DNA of 64,000 nt from Ancylobacter dichloromethanicus (GTDB lineage Bacteria > Pseudomonadota > Alphaproteobacteria > Rhizobiales > Xanthobacteraceae), in NCBI RefSeq assembly GCF_018390645.1, contig NZ_JAHBGC010000020.1:418869-482868 (forward strand). Direction: 5' to 3'. Position 1 is the stretch's first letter. Each line of letters starts with the position of its first letter. Position numbers and translations under genes: made by a program. This document shows positions 49,244 to 55,692 of the stretch, in pieces. The notes under the pieces are model-generated. The model worked only from the letters and a program-made list of their open reading frames with translations. It did no database searches and was not told the DNA's origin.

Positions 49244-49527
49244 GGGTGCCGGAGCACGCCAACCGCCCGCAGCACCATCTCCGCGCGGGTGGACGGCTTC
49301 GGTACGTCCCTCCAGGTTCGGCCGTCCGCCCCTGATTCCGGGAAGTGGAAGCCCGCAGCGAAGGTGCCCTGCGGCACCCACCGCGCAGCGTTCGCGGGCG
49401 GGAGGGACGGGTACAGCTCAACGCCCAGCAGGTGGGCCTCAAAGTGCAGCCATTCCCGATAGGCCTCGAGGATCTCGCGTTCGGTAGGCATGCCGCCGGC
49501 GTTTGCCGGCGCGGTGTTGCGCGACAT
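49231..49527 (-). CDS. Hypothetical phage protein
   Basis: 98 residues from MSRNTAPANAGGMPTEREIL, with helix EAYREWLHFEAHLLGVELYP and a possible small beta domain (WVPQGTFAAGFHFPESGADG). Its 3' end overlaps the Arc-like gene's 3' end by 13 bases in convergent orientation. The family is not recognised; small proteins of this sort occur in the accessory part of Rhizobiales prophages. The frame opens at 49626. Confidence 0.5.
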   Translation of the reverse strand: MSRNTAPANAGGMPTEREILEAYREWLHFEAHLLGVELYPSLPPANAARWVPQGTFAAGFHFPESGADGRTWRDVPKPSTRAEMVLRAVGVLRHPQSS

Positions 49528-49572
49528 GGGGAAGCTCCAGAACGTGAAAGCGTGGTGGCGATTCACCGTCTG

Positions 49573-49638
49573 TTGACGATGTATGACGATGAACGTAGAC
49601 TTCTCACATTGAACGCAATACGTCAACGCTCATCGTCA
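49573..49638 (+). promoter_or_regulatory. Promoter with repeated operator TGACGATG
   Basis: A sigma70-like promoter is readable: -35 TTGACG at 49573-49578, 17-base spacer, -10 TAGACT at 49596-49601. TGACGATG is repeated at 49574-49581 and 49584-49591, exactly ten bases apart and inside the -35/spacer, and once inverted at 49631-49638 (CATCGTCA). Ten-base spaced direct repeats are the usual binding pattern of ribbon-helix-helix repressors, and three such proteins are encoded within 1.2 kb. It would drive the 49662 gene. Confidence 0.55.
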
Positions 49639-49661
49639 CACATCATATGACAGGTTCACAC

Positions 49662-49826
49662 ATGGCCCGTACTGCTGCGATTTCCCTGAGGGTTGAGCCG
49701 GCCGTGAAAGAGGCTCTGGAAGCGGCGGCAAAGGCCGACGAGCGCACCATGGCCCAATACGTCGAGCGCCTCCTTATCGCCCATCTGCGCGACAAGCAGC
49801 TGCTGCCGCCCTCGGCTGGCGAGTGA
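49662..49826 (+). CDS. 54-residue ribbon-helix-helix protein
   Basis: MARTAAISLRVEPAVKEALE with the second helix ADERTMAQYVERLLIAHLRD. The strand A-I-S-L-R-V-E and helix pair are the standard RHH/CopG-like layout used by plasmid and phage repressors. An in-frame ATG at 49647 would add five residues. It is too short for most gene callers. It is preceded by the TGACGATG repeat operator and followed by the M41-like gene. Confidence 0.75.
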   Translation: MARTAAISLRVEPAVKEALEAAAKADERTMAQYVERLLIAHLRDKQLLPPSAGE

Positions 49827-49863
49827 ACGTACCGCGTGCAGCTGGGGCGAAGGAGGGATGACG

Positions 49864-50367
49864 ATGGCAGCGACGATCGAACGTCACACCGAGGTTCACG
49901 AAGCGGGGCACGCTGTCATCGCCATCGCGCTCGGCCTTCCTGTCGAGGGCATGACGGTCGTGCCGGATGGCGAAGCCGCCGGGCACGTCATCATCCCGGA
50001 CCAATGGGCGATTCTTGATTCCTGGGAGGCGCGCGAGCGCTGGCGCGACGAGCGGACCGCGATCATGGGGCGCATCTTGGCCTACATGGCGGGCGCGGAA
50101 GCCGAGATCGAGATCCTGGGCAACTGCCACGGCGGGGACGGCGACGACCGGCTTTGGATCAGCCGCATGCTGGAAGAGATCCCCAGCGAGCGAACCCCTG
50201 CGCAGCTCGAAGAGCGGCTTCGCGGGCATACTCGCGCGCTGGTCCGCCGGCACCGGGCAGCGATCGAGCGGCTTGCTGGAGAGATTGCGCAGAGCCGCTC
50301 ACTTAGCGCAGTTCAGCTGACGGCCCTTCTAAGCGTGCCGGTGACGAGCGTCGCCAAGCGCGCCTGA
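49864..50367 (+). CDS. Stand-alone M41 (FtsH-type) peptidase domain protein
   Basis: 167 residues. The zinc motif is H-E-x-x-H in HTEVHEAGHAVIAIALGLPV, followed by an FtsH-like path: a helix with YMAGAEAEIEILG, then GDGDDRLWISRMLEE where the aspartates could supply the third ligand, then the C-terminal helices with R-L-x-x-H/R. There is no AAA+ domain, so on its own it lacks the unfolding motor. A strong AGGAGGG is six bases before ATG at 49864; ATG at 49858 is too close to it. Its role in the phage is unknown. Confidence 0.75.
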   Translation: MAATIERHTEVHEAGHAVIAIALGLPVEGMTVVPDGEAAGHVIIPDQWAILDSWEARERWRDERTAIMGRILAYMAGAEAEIEILGNCHGGDGDDRLWISRMLEEIPSERTPAQLEERLRGHTRALVRRHRAAIERLAGEIAQSRSLSAVQLTALLSVPVTSVAKRA

Positions 50368-50730
50368 GGTCTGCCGCTGCGGCGGCGCCTTCGCAGCTTC
50401 GAGCAGGGCCGTGCGGTTATCGTCTAGCCCGTGTTCCCGCGCGGCCTCTTTGGCTTCGTCAGAGAGCGACGCTACGTTGACAGCGCGGCGGGCGTCTGGC
50501 TCCGAAATGCCAAGTTCACGAGAGGCCGCCGCCACCCCGCTCTCCGGGCGCCCCCGCTCTATTTTCTCGTCAGGTTGACGAGAAATTCTCTTCAGCTCGA
50601 TCAGTTCAACCCAGCGGGAAATCTGTTCGTCGCGCTCCAGCTTCGTCAGCTCGGCGCGGTGCAGGTTCTCGCTGATCTCCCAAGGCTCTCCTGCCGGAGC
50701 GCGGGTTTGCTTTCTGGCGCAAACTGGCAA
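50329..50730 (-). pseudogene. C-terminal remnant of a ParB-like protein
   Basis: The readable part WEISENLHRAELTKLERDEQ, then SRELGISEPDARRAVNVASL and AAREHGLDDNRTALLEAAKA matches the region after the nuclease domain of phage and plasmid ParB/Sulfiredoxin-like proteins (E-N-x-x-R-A-E-L-T, helix-turn-helix, L-D-D-N). The frame upstream hits a stop 15 bases before a TTG at 50730, and the N-terminal ParB nuclease domain is missing. The 3' end overlaps the M41-like gene by 39 bases on the opposite strand. It is a truncated gene, possibly still translated. Confidence 0.6.
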
Positions 50731-50844
50731 ACTCGCCTGAGGTCAGCAGCGGACCGCCCTGTAGGACTGCTCGTGGGTCGATCCAGATTTGGATTGACCG
50801 AGTTGCTCTGTCACTGAACCCCAGAAATTCTGGGAATACGGAAT

Positions 50845-50884
50845 GCGTAGGGGGTCTGCTCCGAACTGAGCAGACCCCCTACGC
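50845..50884. repeat. Perfect 17-bp hairpin at a mosaic junction
   Basis: GCGTAGGGGGTCTGCTC at 50845-50861 is perfectly complementary to 50868-50884, with loop CGAACT. Just before it is a near-palindrome CCAGAAATTCTGG (50821-50833). No T-run follows on either strand, so an intrinsic terminator is not obvious. It lies exactly between the leftward ParB remnant and the rightward fragment at 50887, which marks it as a likely recombination or deletion scar. Confidence 0.75.
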
Positions 50885-50886
50885 CC

Positions 50887-51309
50887 TTGAGGCGCGGGCC
50901 AAGCGGCGGCTGGCTGATGAATACGACGCCGCGCAGGAACGGGGATAAGCGCCGCGCTGTCCTGCGGCTGCTGGACGACGCGGAATGGGCGGCGTGGTCC
51001 GATCGCGAGATCGCAAGGCGATGTGGGGTTGGCGCGGACATGGTCGGGAAGCTCCGGCCGGCGCCCATACTATCGGTTTCCGACAGTATGCCTCAGCCGG
51101 CTCGCACCTTCATCCACCCGAAGACGGGCCGGCCGGCGCAGATGAACGTGGCGCGCATCGGCGCCAGCCCGAAGGCTGCGCCTTCTGAATCGACCTGGAC
51201 GCCGGCCGATGTCGCGCCGGCGCCTCAGCCCTTGATGCGGCGCTGGATCTCGTGCTCGACGCGCTTCACCAGCGAAGGCGGGAAGGCCTCCCATGCCCGC
51301 AGGCTGTAG
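50887..51309 (+). pseudogene. Fragmentary helix-turn-helix (ParB-like) protein
   Basis: The recognisable part is GDKRRAVLRLLDDAEWAAWS followed by DREIARRCGVGADMVGKLR, the helix-turn-helix region found in phage ParB-like proteins, then TFIHPKTGRPAQMN. In another frame the same DNA reads ALEARAKRRLADEYDAAQERG and stops at 50949, a piece of a second family protein. The 3' end runs 85 bases antisense into the tail gene. An ATG at 50917 could start a peptide. The pieces look like a decayed mosaic. Confidence 0.5.
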
Positions 51310-51752
51310 TCCTTCACCAGCTCGCGGCCGATGTTCGGGCCGTAGAGGGGCTTGATGGGGCCGCGCTTCTCCGTCAGGCGGCGATAGACGCGGCCGTTGT
51401 AGGCGAAGAAGCTGCCCTTAAAGGTGCGGCGCTGGTTCCACGGCCGGGCCGATACGCCCTTCTTCCGCTGGATGGCGCCGAACAGGTTCAGGTTGGTCTC
51501 GTCGCCGGTGGCCTCGAGCTCATAGAGGAGGTGCGGGGTGTCGCGGAACTTCGTCTGCATCGCCTTGTCGATCAGCCCGTACTTGATGCCGGTCTGTTTG
51601 ACGAGCGCCCGCTTGACCTGGGTGCGGGCCAGATTGCCGCCGCGCCACAGCGCGGACTTCATCACAGCTTTCGTTTCGGTCGCACCGAGGGCGCTGAGCC
51701 GTGTCCCAAAGCGGAGAAGCACGGCGTCGTTGGCGGTCAGGATGATCTTCAT
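51225..51752 (-). CDS. Phage tail protein, GpZ-like (minor tail protein Z)
   Basis: 175 residues. The pattern GNLARTQVKRALVKQTGIKY, RPWNQRRTFKGSFF and YGPNIGRELVKDYSLRAWEA resembles lambda GpZ and prophage minor tail protein Z, which completes the tail end for joining to the head. The ATG at 51752 overlaps the tape measure stop by one base; a GTG at 51755 is an alternative. It is the last gene of the late operon still present. Confidence 0.7.
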   Translation of the reverse strand: MKIILTANDAVLLRFGTRLSALGATETKAVMKSALWRGGNLARTQVKRALVKQTGIKYGLIDKAMQTKFRDTPHLLYELEATGDETNLNLFGAIQRKKGVSARPWNQRRTFKGSFFAYNGRVYRRLTEKRGPIKPLYGPNIGRELVKDYSLRAWEAFPPSLVKRVEHEIQRRIKG

Positions 51753-53776
51753 CACTCGATTCCCGTATCAGCGTGAATGCCGCGAAGGCTTTGGCCGAGG
51801 TCGCTGCGCCCCATGCGGGGCGCGATGGTGGATGAATTAACGGCCGCGATTTCGCTCCGGAGCAGCCGGATTTTCGCGAGGGCTTCGTCCACCGACGCGG
51901 TGTCGATGGCAGGGGCGACGCGGGTGGCGCCGACTTGATCGAGGGCGGTTTTCGCCTCGCCCGCGGTGCTGGTGAGCTCTCGCAGCGCGGCACCGCCTTC
52001 GGAGGCGTCGGAGCGGTCACCGGAGGGCTTCGGCGGCGCCGGCTCATCAAATGATGCCGGCGGCACCGTGATGGCCGGGGTGCGCAGCGGATTCGGCTCG
52101 GGCATTGGTACGGCCGGAGGCGCCGGCTGGGCGGTCTTCTCTGCCTGCCGAGCTCTCCAGGCGTGGAACGAAGCCCGGCCGGAAGCGGCGTCGATCGGGA
52201 CTTCAACCGGTGGCGGCTTGTTGCGGAGGTTTTCCGCGGCGATGCGATCCCACTGGGAGGCCTCGCGAAGGCGCTTCAGCGCTTCGGTCATCTTGTCGAT
52301 GTCGCGGAGGATATCGGCGCCGAAGCCCAAATCCTTCGCCGTCGGTGTGAGGGCGGCGTAGTCGGCTTGCGCTGCTGCAATCTTCTGCTCGATCGCCGCC
52401 ATTTCCTTCCCGCGGGCGGCGTTCCGCTCGTCGACCTCCCGGGCCCGGGCGAGGTCCGGGTTGGCGCGCTCAGCGTCGCGGCGATCGTTCGCGGCCTTCT
52501 TTTCCTCCGGCGTGGCTATGCCCAAACCCTTGCGGGCAACCTCCATCACGTCGGCGAGGGACATTCCCGTCGTCGACCGCAGCCAGTCGGAGAAGTCATC
52601 GAGCTCCCCTTTGGCGCCGCGGATGTCCTGCAGGATGCCTTCCATAAGGCCGACACCTGGCGCAGCAGTAAGCGCGCCGATCTCTCGCACGAATTCCGAC
52701 CATTTATTTGAGAGCCGATCGAGCTCGGTCATCGTGTCACCCGAGAGCTGCGACAGCGCCCCGGCAACCGATCCTGCGGAATTCTTCAGCTGGGCCTCGA
52801 TCCGACCGACTTCCTCCCGCTGCGCCAGCAAGGCGCGCATGCCGCGGGCAAACTCCATGTCTGAAAATAGCTGCGGAATTTTGGACAGATCTCCTTTCGT
52901 CGCCTTGGCGGCGAGATCGACGAAGACCTCGAGAAGGTCTTTGCCTTCACGCCGAGCGTTCGCCATCTCTTTGCGAAGATTGACGCCGAATTTCTTGAAG
53001 CGTTTGGCGGTTTCTTGGCTCTCCATTTTCGCAAAAATATTCGACATTGACGACGCGGCTTCTTCCGAAGAGCCCATTTGCGACCTCATAACCTGCAACA
53101 TAGCCACCAGCTTGCGGACACCCTCTTCGCCGCGCAGGCCGACGGCTGCGGCATTCGCCGCAAGACTTGGCAAATACCTCGCCATGTCTTTGAGTTCGAA
53201 TTTCCCCAGGTTGCCGCCCTGAACCAAAATGTCGAATGCTCGCTGCATCTCGGAGCCGGCGATCTTGAAGGATCCTGCCAGCGCATCAGCGGTCGATGCG
53301 ATGTCGCTCGTCTCGGCGCCGGCGGCATGCGCCGTGGCGACGATGCTGGGCAGGAAGCTCATGGCTTCGGGCATGGACCGGCCGGCGGCGACGAGAGCCT
53401 CGAGACCCGAAACGACCTGGTCGAGGGGAACGCCGATCTTGTCGGCGATATTGCCGATGTCGGTGGTTGCGGCCCTCACCTCGCTAGTCGACGCGCCCGC
53501 CGTGATGCCGACGCGGTTCATCTGGCGCTCGAGCTCCGCGAAACTCTTGATCGCGGCGCGCATGCCCATGGCAGCGCCGGCAATGCCGCCAACAGTTCCG
53601 AGGACGCGCGTAGTGGCCAGAGTGGCGGCGTCGCTCGCCCTTGCCGCGACGGCCGTCGCTGTGCTCGCGCGAGTGACGGTGCCCTGCAGGCGCCGTACCG
53701 AGGCGCCAGCCTTCGCGGCCGGGCCGGAAACGCCGTCGACCAATCGAACCGAAAGGATACTCGTCAGCGAGGCCAT
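51752..53776 (-). CDS. Phage tail tape measure protein (TP901 type)
   Basis: 674 residues. The TP901 core domain is seen in AELERQMNRVGITAGASTSE, VSGLEALVAAGRSMPEAMSF and ETSDIASTADALAGSFKI. N-terminal hydrophobic part (about 55-80) and C-terminal coiled and Pro-rich region follow. The length of such proteins sets tail length; 674 residues implies a fairly short tail of the order of 100 nm by the usual rule of about 0.15 nm per residue. The start overlaps the upstream gene's stop. Confidence 0.9.
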   Translation of the reverse strand: MASLTSILSVRLVDGVSGPAAKAGASVRRLQGTVTRASTATAVAARASDAATLATTRVLGTVGGIAGAAMGMRAAIKSFAELERQMNRVGITAGASTSEVRAATTDIGNIADKIGVPLDQVVSGLEALVAAGRSMPEAMSFLPSIVATAHAAGAETSDIASTADALAGSFKIAGSEMQRAFDILVQGGNLGKFELKDMARYLPSLAANAAAVGLRGEEGVRKLVAMLQVMRSQMGSSEEAASSMSNIFAKMESQETAKRFKKFGVNLRKEMANARREGKDLLEVFVDLAAKATKGDLSKIPQLFSDMEFARGMRALLAQREEVGRIEAQLKNSAGSVAGALSQLSGDTMTELDRLSNKWSEFVREIGALTAAPGVGLMEGILQDIRGAKGELDDFSDWLRSTTGMSLADVMEVARKGLGIATPEEKKAANDRRDAERANPDLARAREVDERNAARGKEMAAIEQKIAAAQADYAALTPTAKDLGFGADILRDIDKMTEALKRLREASQWDRIAAENLRNKPPPVEVPIDAASGRASFHAWRARQAEKTAQPAPPAVPMPEPNPLRTPAITVPPASFDEPAPPKPSGDRSDASEGGAALRELTSTAGEAKTALDQVGATRVAPAIDTASVDEALAKIRLLRSEIAAVNSSTIAPRMGRSDLGQSLRGIHADTGIE

Positions 53777-54243
53777 CAGCGGGCACCGTCAATGACGCCG
53801 CGGATCGATGCCGGCAGCAGGGGAAGGAAGGCGCCGATCACGGCTTCTTCGTCACCGCCGCGGAGGGCGCGGAAGAGGGCGAGAGACTCGCCTGTGCTGG
53901 CGATCAAGATATCCATCAGCGTTTCGTGAAGGCCGGCCTGCACATCGAGGGCAACGCCGAGGCTCACTGGCGGCAGGTGGACCTCTTCGACCCAGCGTTC
54001 CCCGATCTTGAAGGGGTGCGCCAGGCGCACCGTCACCCCGGCCGGGCGCAGATATGTGATGGCCGGGGAATCGACCTCTGCCGCATGCTCCACGAGCGGC
54101 GGCTCATCCGTGATGCCGTCAGTGGCTTCGACCTCGGGCAGATCATCTACCTGCGGGACGACGGGAGCATCAAAGGGAGCGGTGGACGGAGCAGCCTCGT
54201 CGACGACGGGGACGTCAGGCAGGGAGAAGGTGTCGGAGGTCAT
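53776..54243 (-). CDS. Probable tail assembly chaperone or tail protein
   Basis: 155 residues. An acidic, Pro/Val-rich N-terminal half (about 1-60) is followed by a folded part (RLAHPFKIGERWVEEVHLPP, then LGVALDVQAGLHETLMDILI). The place directly before the tape measure, and the phage-chaperone style of the C-terminal half, suggest the second chaperone partner. An ATG of its own at 54243 is preceded by a G/A-rich stretch, so no frameshift is required. Confidence 0.55.
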   Translation of the reverse strand: MTSDTFSLPDVPVVDEAAPSTAPFDAPVVPQVDDLPEVEATDGITDEPPLVEHAAEVDSPAITYLRPAGVTVRLAHPFKIGERWVEEVHLPPVSLGVALDVQAGLHETLMDILIASTGESLALFRALRGGDEEAVIGAFLPLLPASIRGVIDGAR

Positions 54244-54255
54244 GGCTTGGCTCTC

Positions 54256-54633
54256 TCAGCCCGCGCCGGCGGGCGGTGTGGGGTGACGAGGTGCCCGGGC
54301 CAGCGGCGGCTCTGCGGCCATGGCTTTGGCGATCAGCCGGGCGCCCTTGGCGACAATTTTGTCGATATCGGCGAAAAGAAGCTTGCCGGCGCGCTCCGTG
54401 CCGATTCCCGTCAGGGCGCCGGCCACAACGACCATCGCGCGGAAAACGGCGCTGGTCGGGAATACCCGCCGGCCGGCTTTACGCGCCTCGGCGTCGGCGC
54501 CGGCCCATGCTCGCAGCAGTGGGACATGAAGGGCGAGCTCGAGCAGCGCCAGACCGCTCGGCTCGCGGATGGTCACGGTTGAGATCGGCCCGCCCTCGAC
54601 ATCAAGGGGCTCGGTAAGCGTTAACGCGATCAT
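54256..54633 (-). CDS. Phage tail assembly chaperone
   Basis: 125 residues starting MIALTLTEPLDVEGGPISTV, with TIREPSGLALLELAL typical of gpE/gp41-like chaperones (L-x-x-P-x-x-x-x-G-x-x-x-x-x-L-x-x-R-E-P). These chaperones coat the tape measure during tail assembly. The frame opens at 54648 and 54633 is chosen. It is preceded by a 239-base stretch where tail-tube genes would usually lie. Confidence 0.7.
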   Translation of the reverse strand: MIALTLTEPLDVEGGPISTVTIREPSGLALLELALHVPLLRAWAGADAEARKAGRRVFPTSAVFRAMVVVAGALTGIGTERAGKLLFADIDKIVAKGARLIAKAMAAEPPLARAPRHPTPPAGAG

Positions 54634-54872
54634 GTAGGTCGCTCCCACGCTGGAAGGACGAAGGCCGGCCCGGGGGCGCTCGAGGCGCTCAGTCCCGGAC
54701 CGGCAAGATCGGCAGGAGCAGGGCCAGGAAAACCCTGCGACGGCGCCGATCGTTGAGCGGGCCCCCCCGCTCGCCGCCTGGCCGTGGTGCGCCGCGCAAC
54801 ATCTCAGCGGCGGGGACGCTGCGCACCTTCAGGACCGGCCGGGCCCTCGATGACCTCCCCGCGGAGAGAAAA

Positions 54873-55208
54873 TCAGACGGAGACGCCGTTCAGGCGAACC
54901 CGGCCGGTGGCGCTGGGGTTCGCCGCGGCGGCCATGGCAACGCCGATCAGCGAATTGCCACTGGCCGTGGTCGTTGCCACTTTGTTCGTTGCGTCGAAGT
55001 ACACCTTGGCGCCTACGGCCCAGGCCTGCGCCGACGTTTTGGCCAGCTCGTACACGCCTGTGGTGTCGATCTCGACGTCGGCACCCTCGTCGGCGGTGGT
55101 GCAGGCGATGCCGAAGAGCGAACCGACGAGAACGCCGGCACCAGAGAGGATACCGCCCGTCGGAGCGGGGACGGTGACGACGTCACCGCGCTGTATGAAG
55201 TTTCGCAT
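54873..55208 (-). CDS. DUF2190 capsid-associated protein
   Basis: 111 residues: MRNFIQRGDVVTVPAPTGGI, SGAGVLVGSLFGIACTTADE, and the C-terminal VGVAMAAAANPSATGRVRLN. This is the DUF2190 pattern, a beta-rich protein encoded beside major capsid genes and thought to decorate or stabilise the head. It starts one base before the gpW-like gene's stop. Confidence 0.85.
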   Translation of the reverse strand: MRNFIQRGDVVTVPAPTGGILSGAGVLVGSLFGIACTTADEGADVEIDTTGVYELAKTSAQAWAVGAKVYFDATNKVATTTASGNSLIGVAMAAAANPSATGRVRLNGVSV

Positions 55209-55209
55209 G

Positions 55210-55425
55210 TCAGAAACCTTTGCTGGAATAGAGTTTCACGGTGTGGAGGCGCCGGCCGCCACAGTTGGCGATGCGGCGCTCGAGGTCAGCGATGGCCGCG
55301 GCGAGGTCCGCGTCGTTTCGGTATTCGATTTCTTCGGTATCGAAGCGCACTCGGCGGAGCCCGGAGGCTCGCGCCTCGCGAAGCCCGTCGAGCTGCGCCT
55401 GGAGCGTGGCGACGATCTCCGACAT
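55210..55425 (-). CDS. gpW-like head-tail joining protein
   Basis: 71 residues: MSEIVATLQAQLDGLREARA, then RRVRFDTEEIEYRNDADLAA and AIADLERRIA. The R-V-x-F-x-x-x-E-I-E-Y-R pattern is that of phage gpW, the small protein added to the portal after packaging. The ATG overlaps the upstream gene's stop by one base. Usually gpW precedes the portal; here it is in the post-capsid block. Confidence 0.7.
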   Translation of the reverse strand: MSEIVATLQAQLDGLREARASGLRRVRFDTEEIEYRNDADLAAAIADLERRIANCGGRRLHTVKLYSSKGF

Positions 55426-55691
55426 CACCACACCGCCACAAGGTCGGCGGCCGTCGTGCCGGTAGCCCAAATGCGGGTGACGCGAATATCGAACCACGTC
55501 GGCTCGGCATTCTTGAAGGTCACGACCTCGCCGCCCTTCATGGTCACCCGGAGGTTGCCACCGGTCCCGAGCCAAATGGCTCGGGGGATCACGGCGAGGT
55601 CGACCGTGTCGGAGGGCACGACATCGACAGCGTGCGTCGCCACCGCGGTGAGGTCGGCTTGATGGGAGGCGAAGGGGTCGAAGGCCGCCAT
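55425..55691 (-). CDS. Small virion protein, similar to spike-base (RCAP_rcc01079-like) proteins
   Basis: 88 residues. The pattern VVPSDTVDLAVIPRAIWLGT, GGNLRVTMKGGEVVTFKN, and IRVTRIWATGTTAADLVAVW resembles, from memory, the spike-base proteins named for gene-transfer-agent head spikes (P-S-D-x-x-D-L, R-A-x-x-x-G-x-x-G-x-L, R-V-T-R-x-x-A-T-G-T-T). It lies right after the capsid gene. A decoration or head-fibre base role is inferred. Confidence 0.55.
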   Translation of the reverse strand: MAAFDPFASHQADLTAVATHAVDVVPSDTVDLAVIPRAIWLGTGGNLRVTMKGGEVVTFKNAEPTWFDIRVTRIWATGTTAADLVAVW

Positions 55692-55692
55692 G

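Noticed and set aside
53776-54633. Programmed frameshift joining the two tail chaperone genes
   Set aside because: The second gene has its own ATG 13 bases after the first stop, and no slippery heptamer is seen near the end of the first.
54751-54770. Hairpin GAGCGGG-CCCC-CCCGCTC as a terminator
   Set aside because: The stem is real but lies inside a Gly/Pro-rich open frame with no T-run on either strand.
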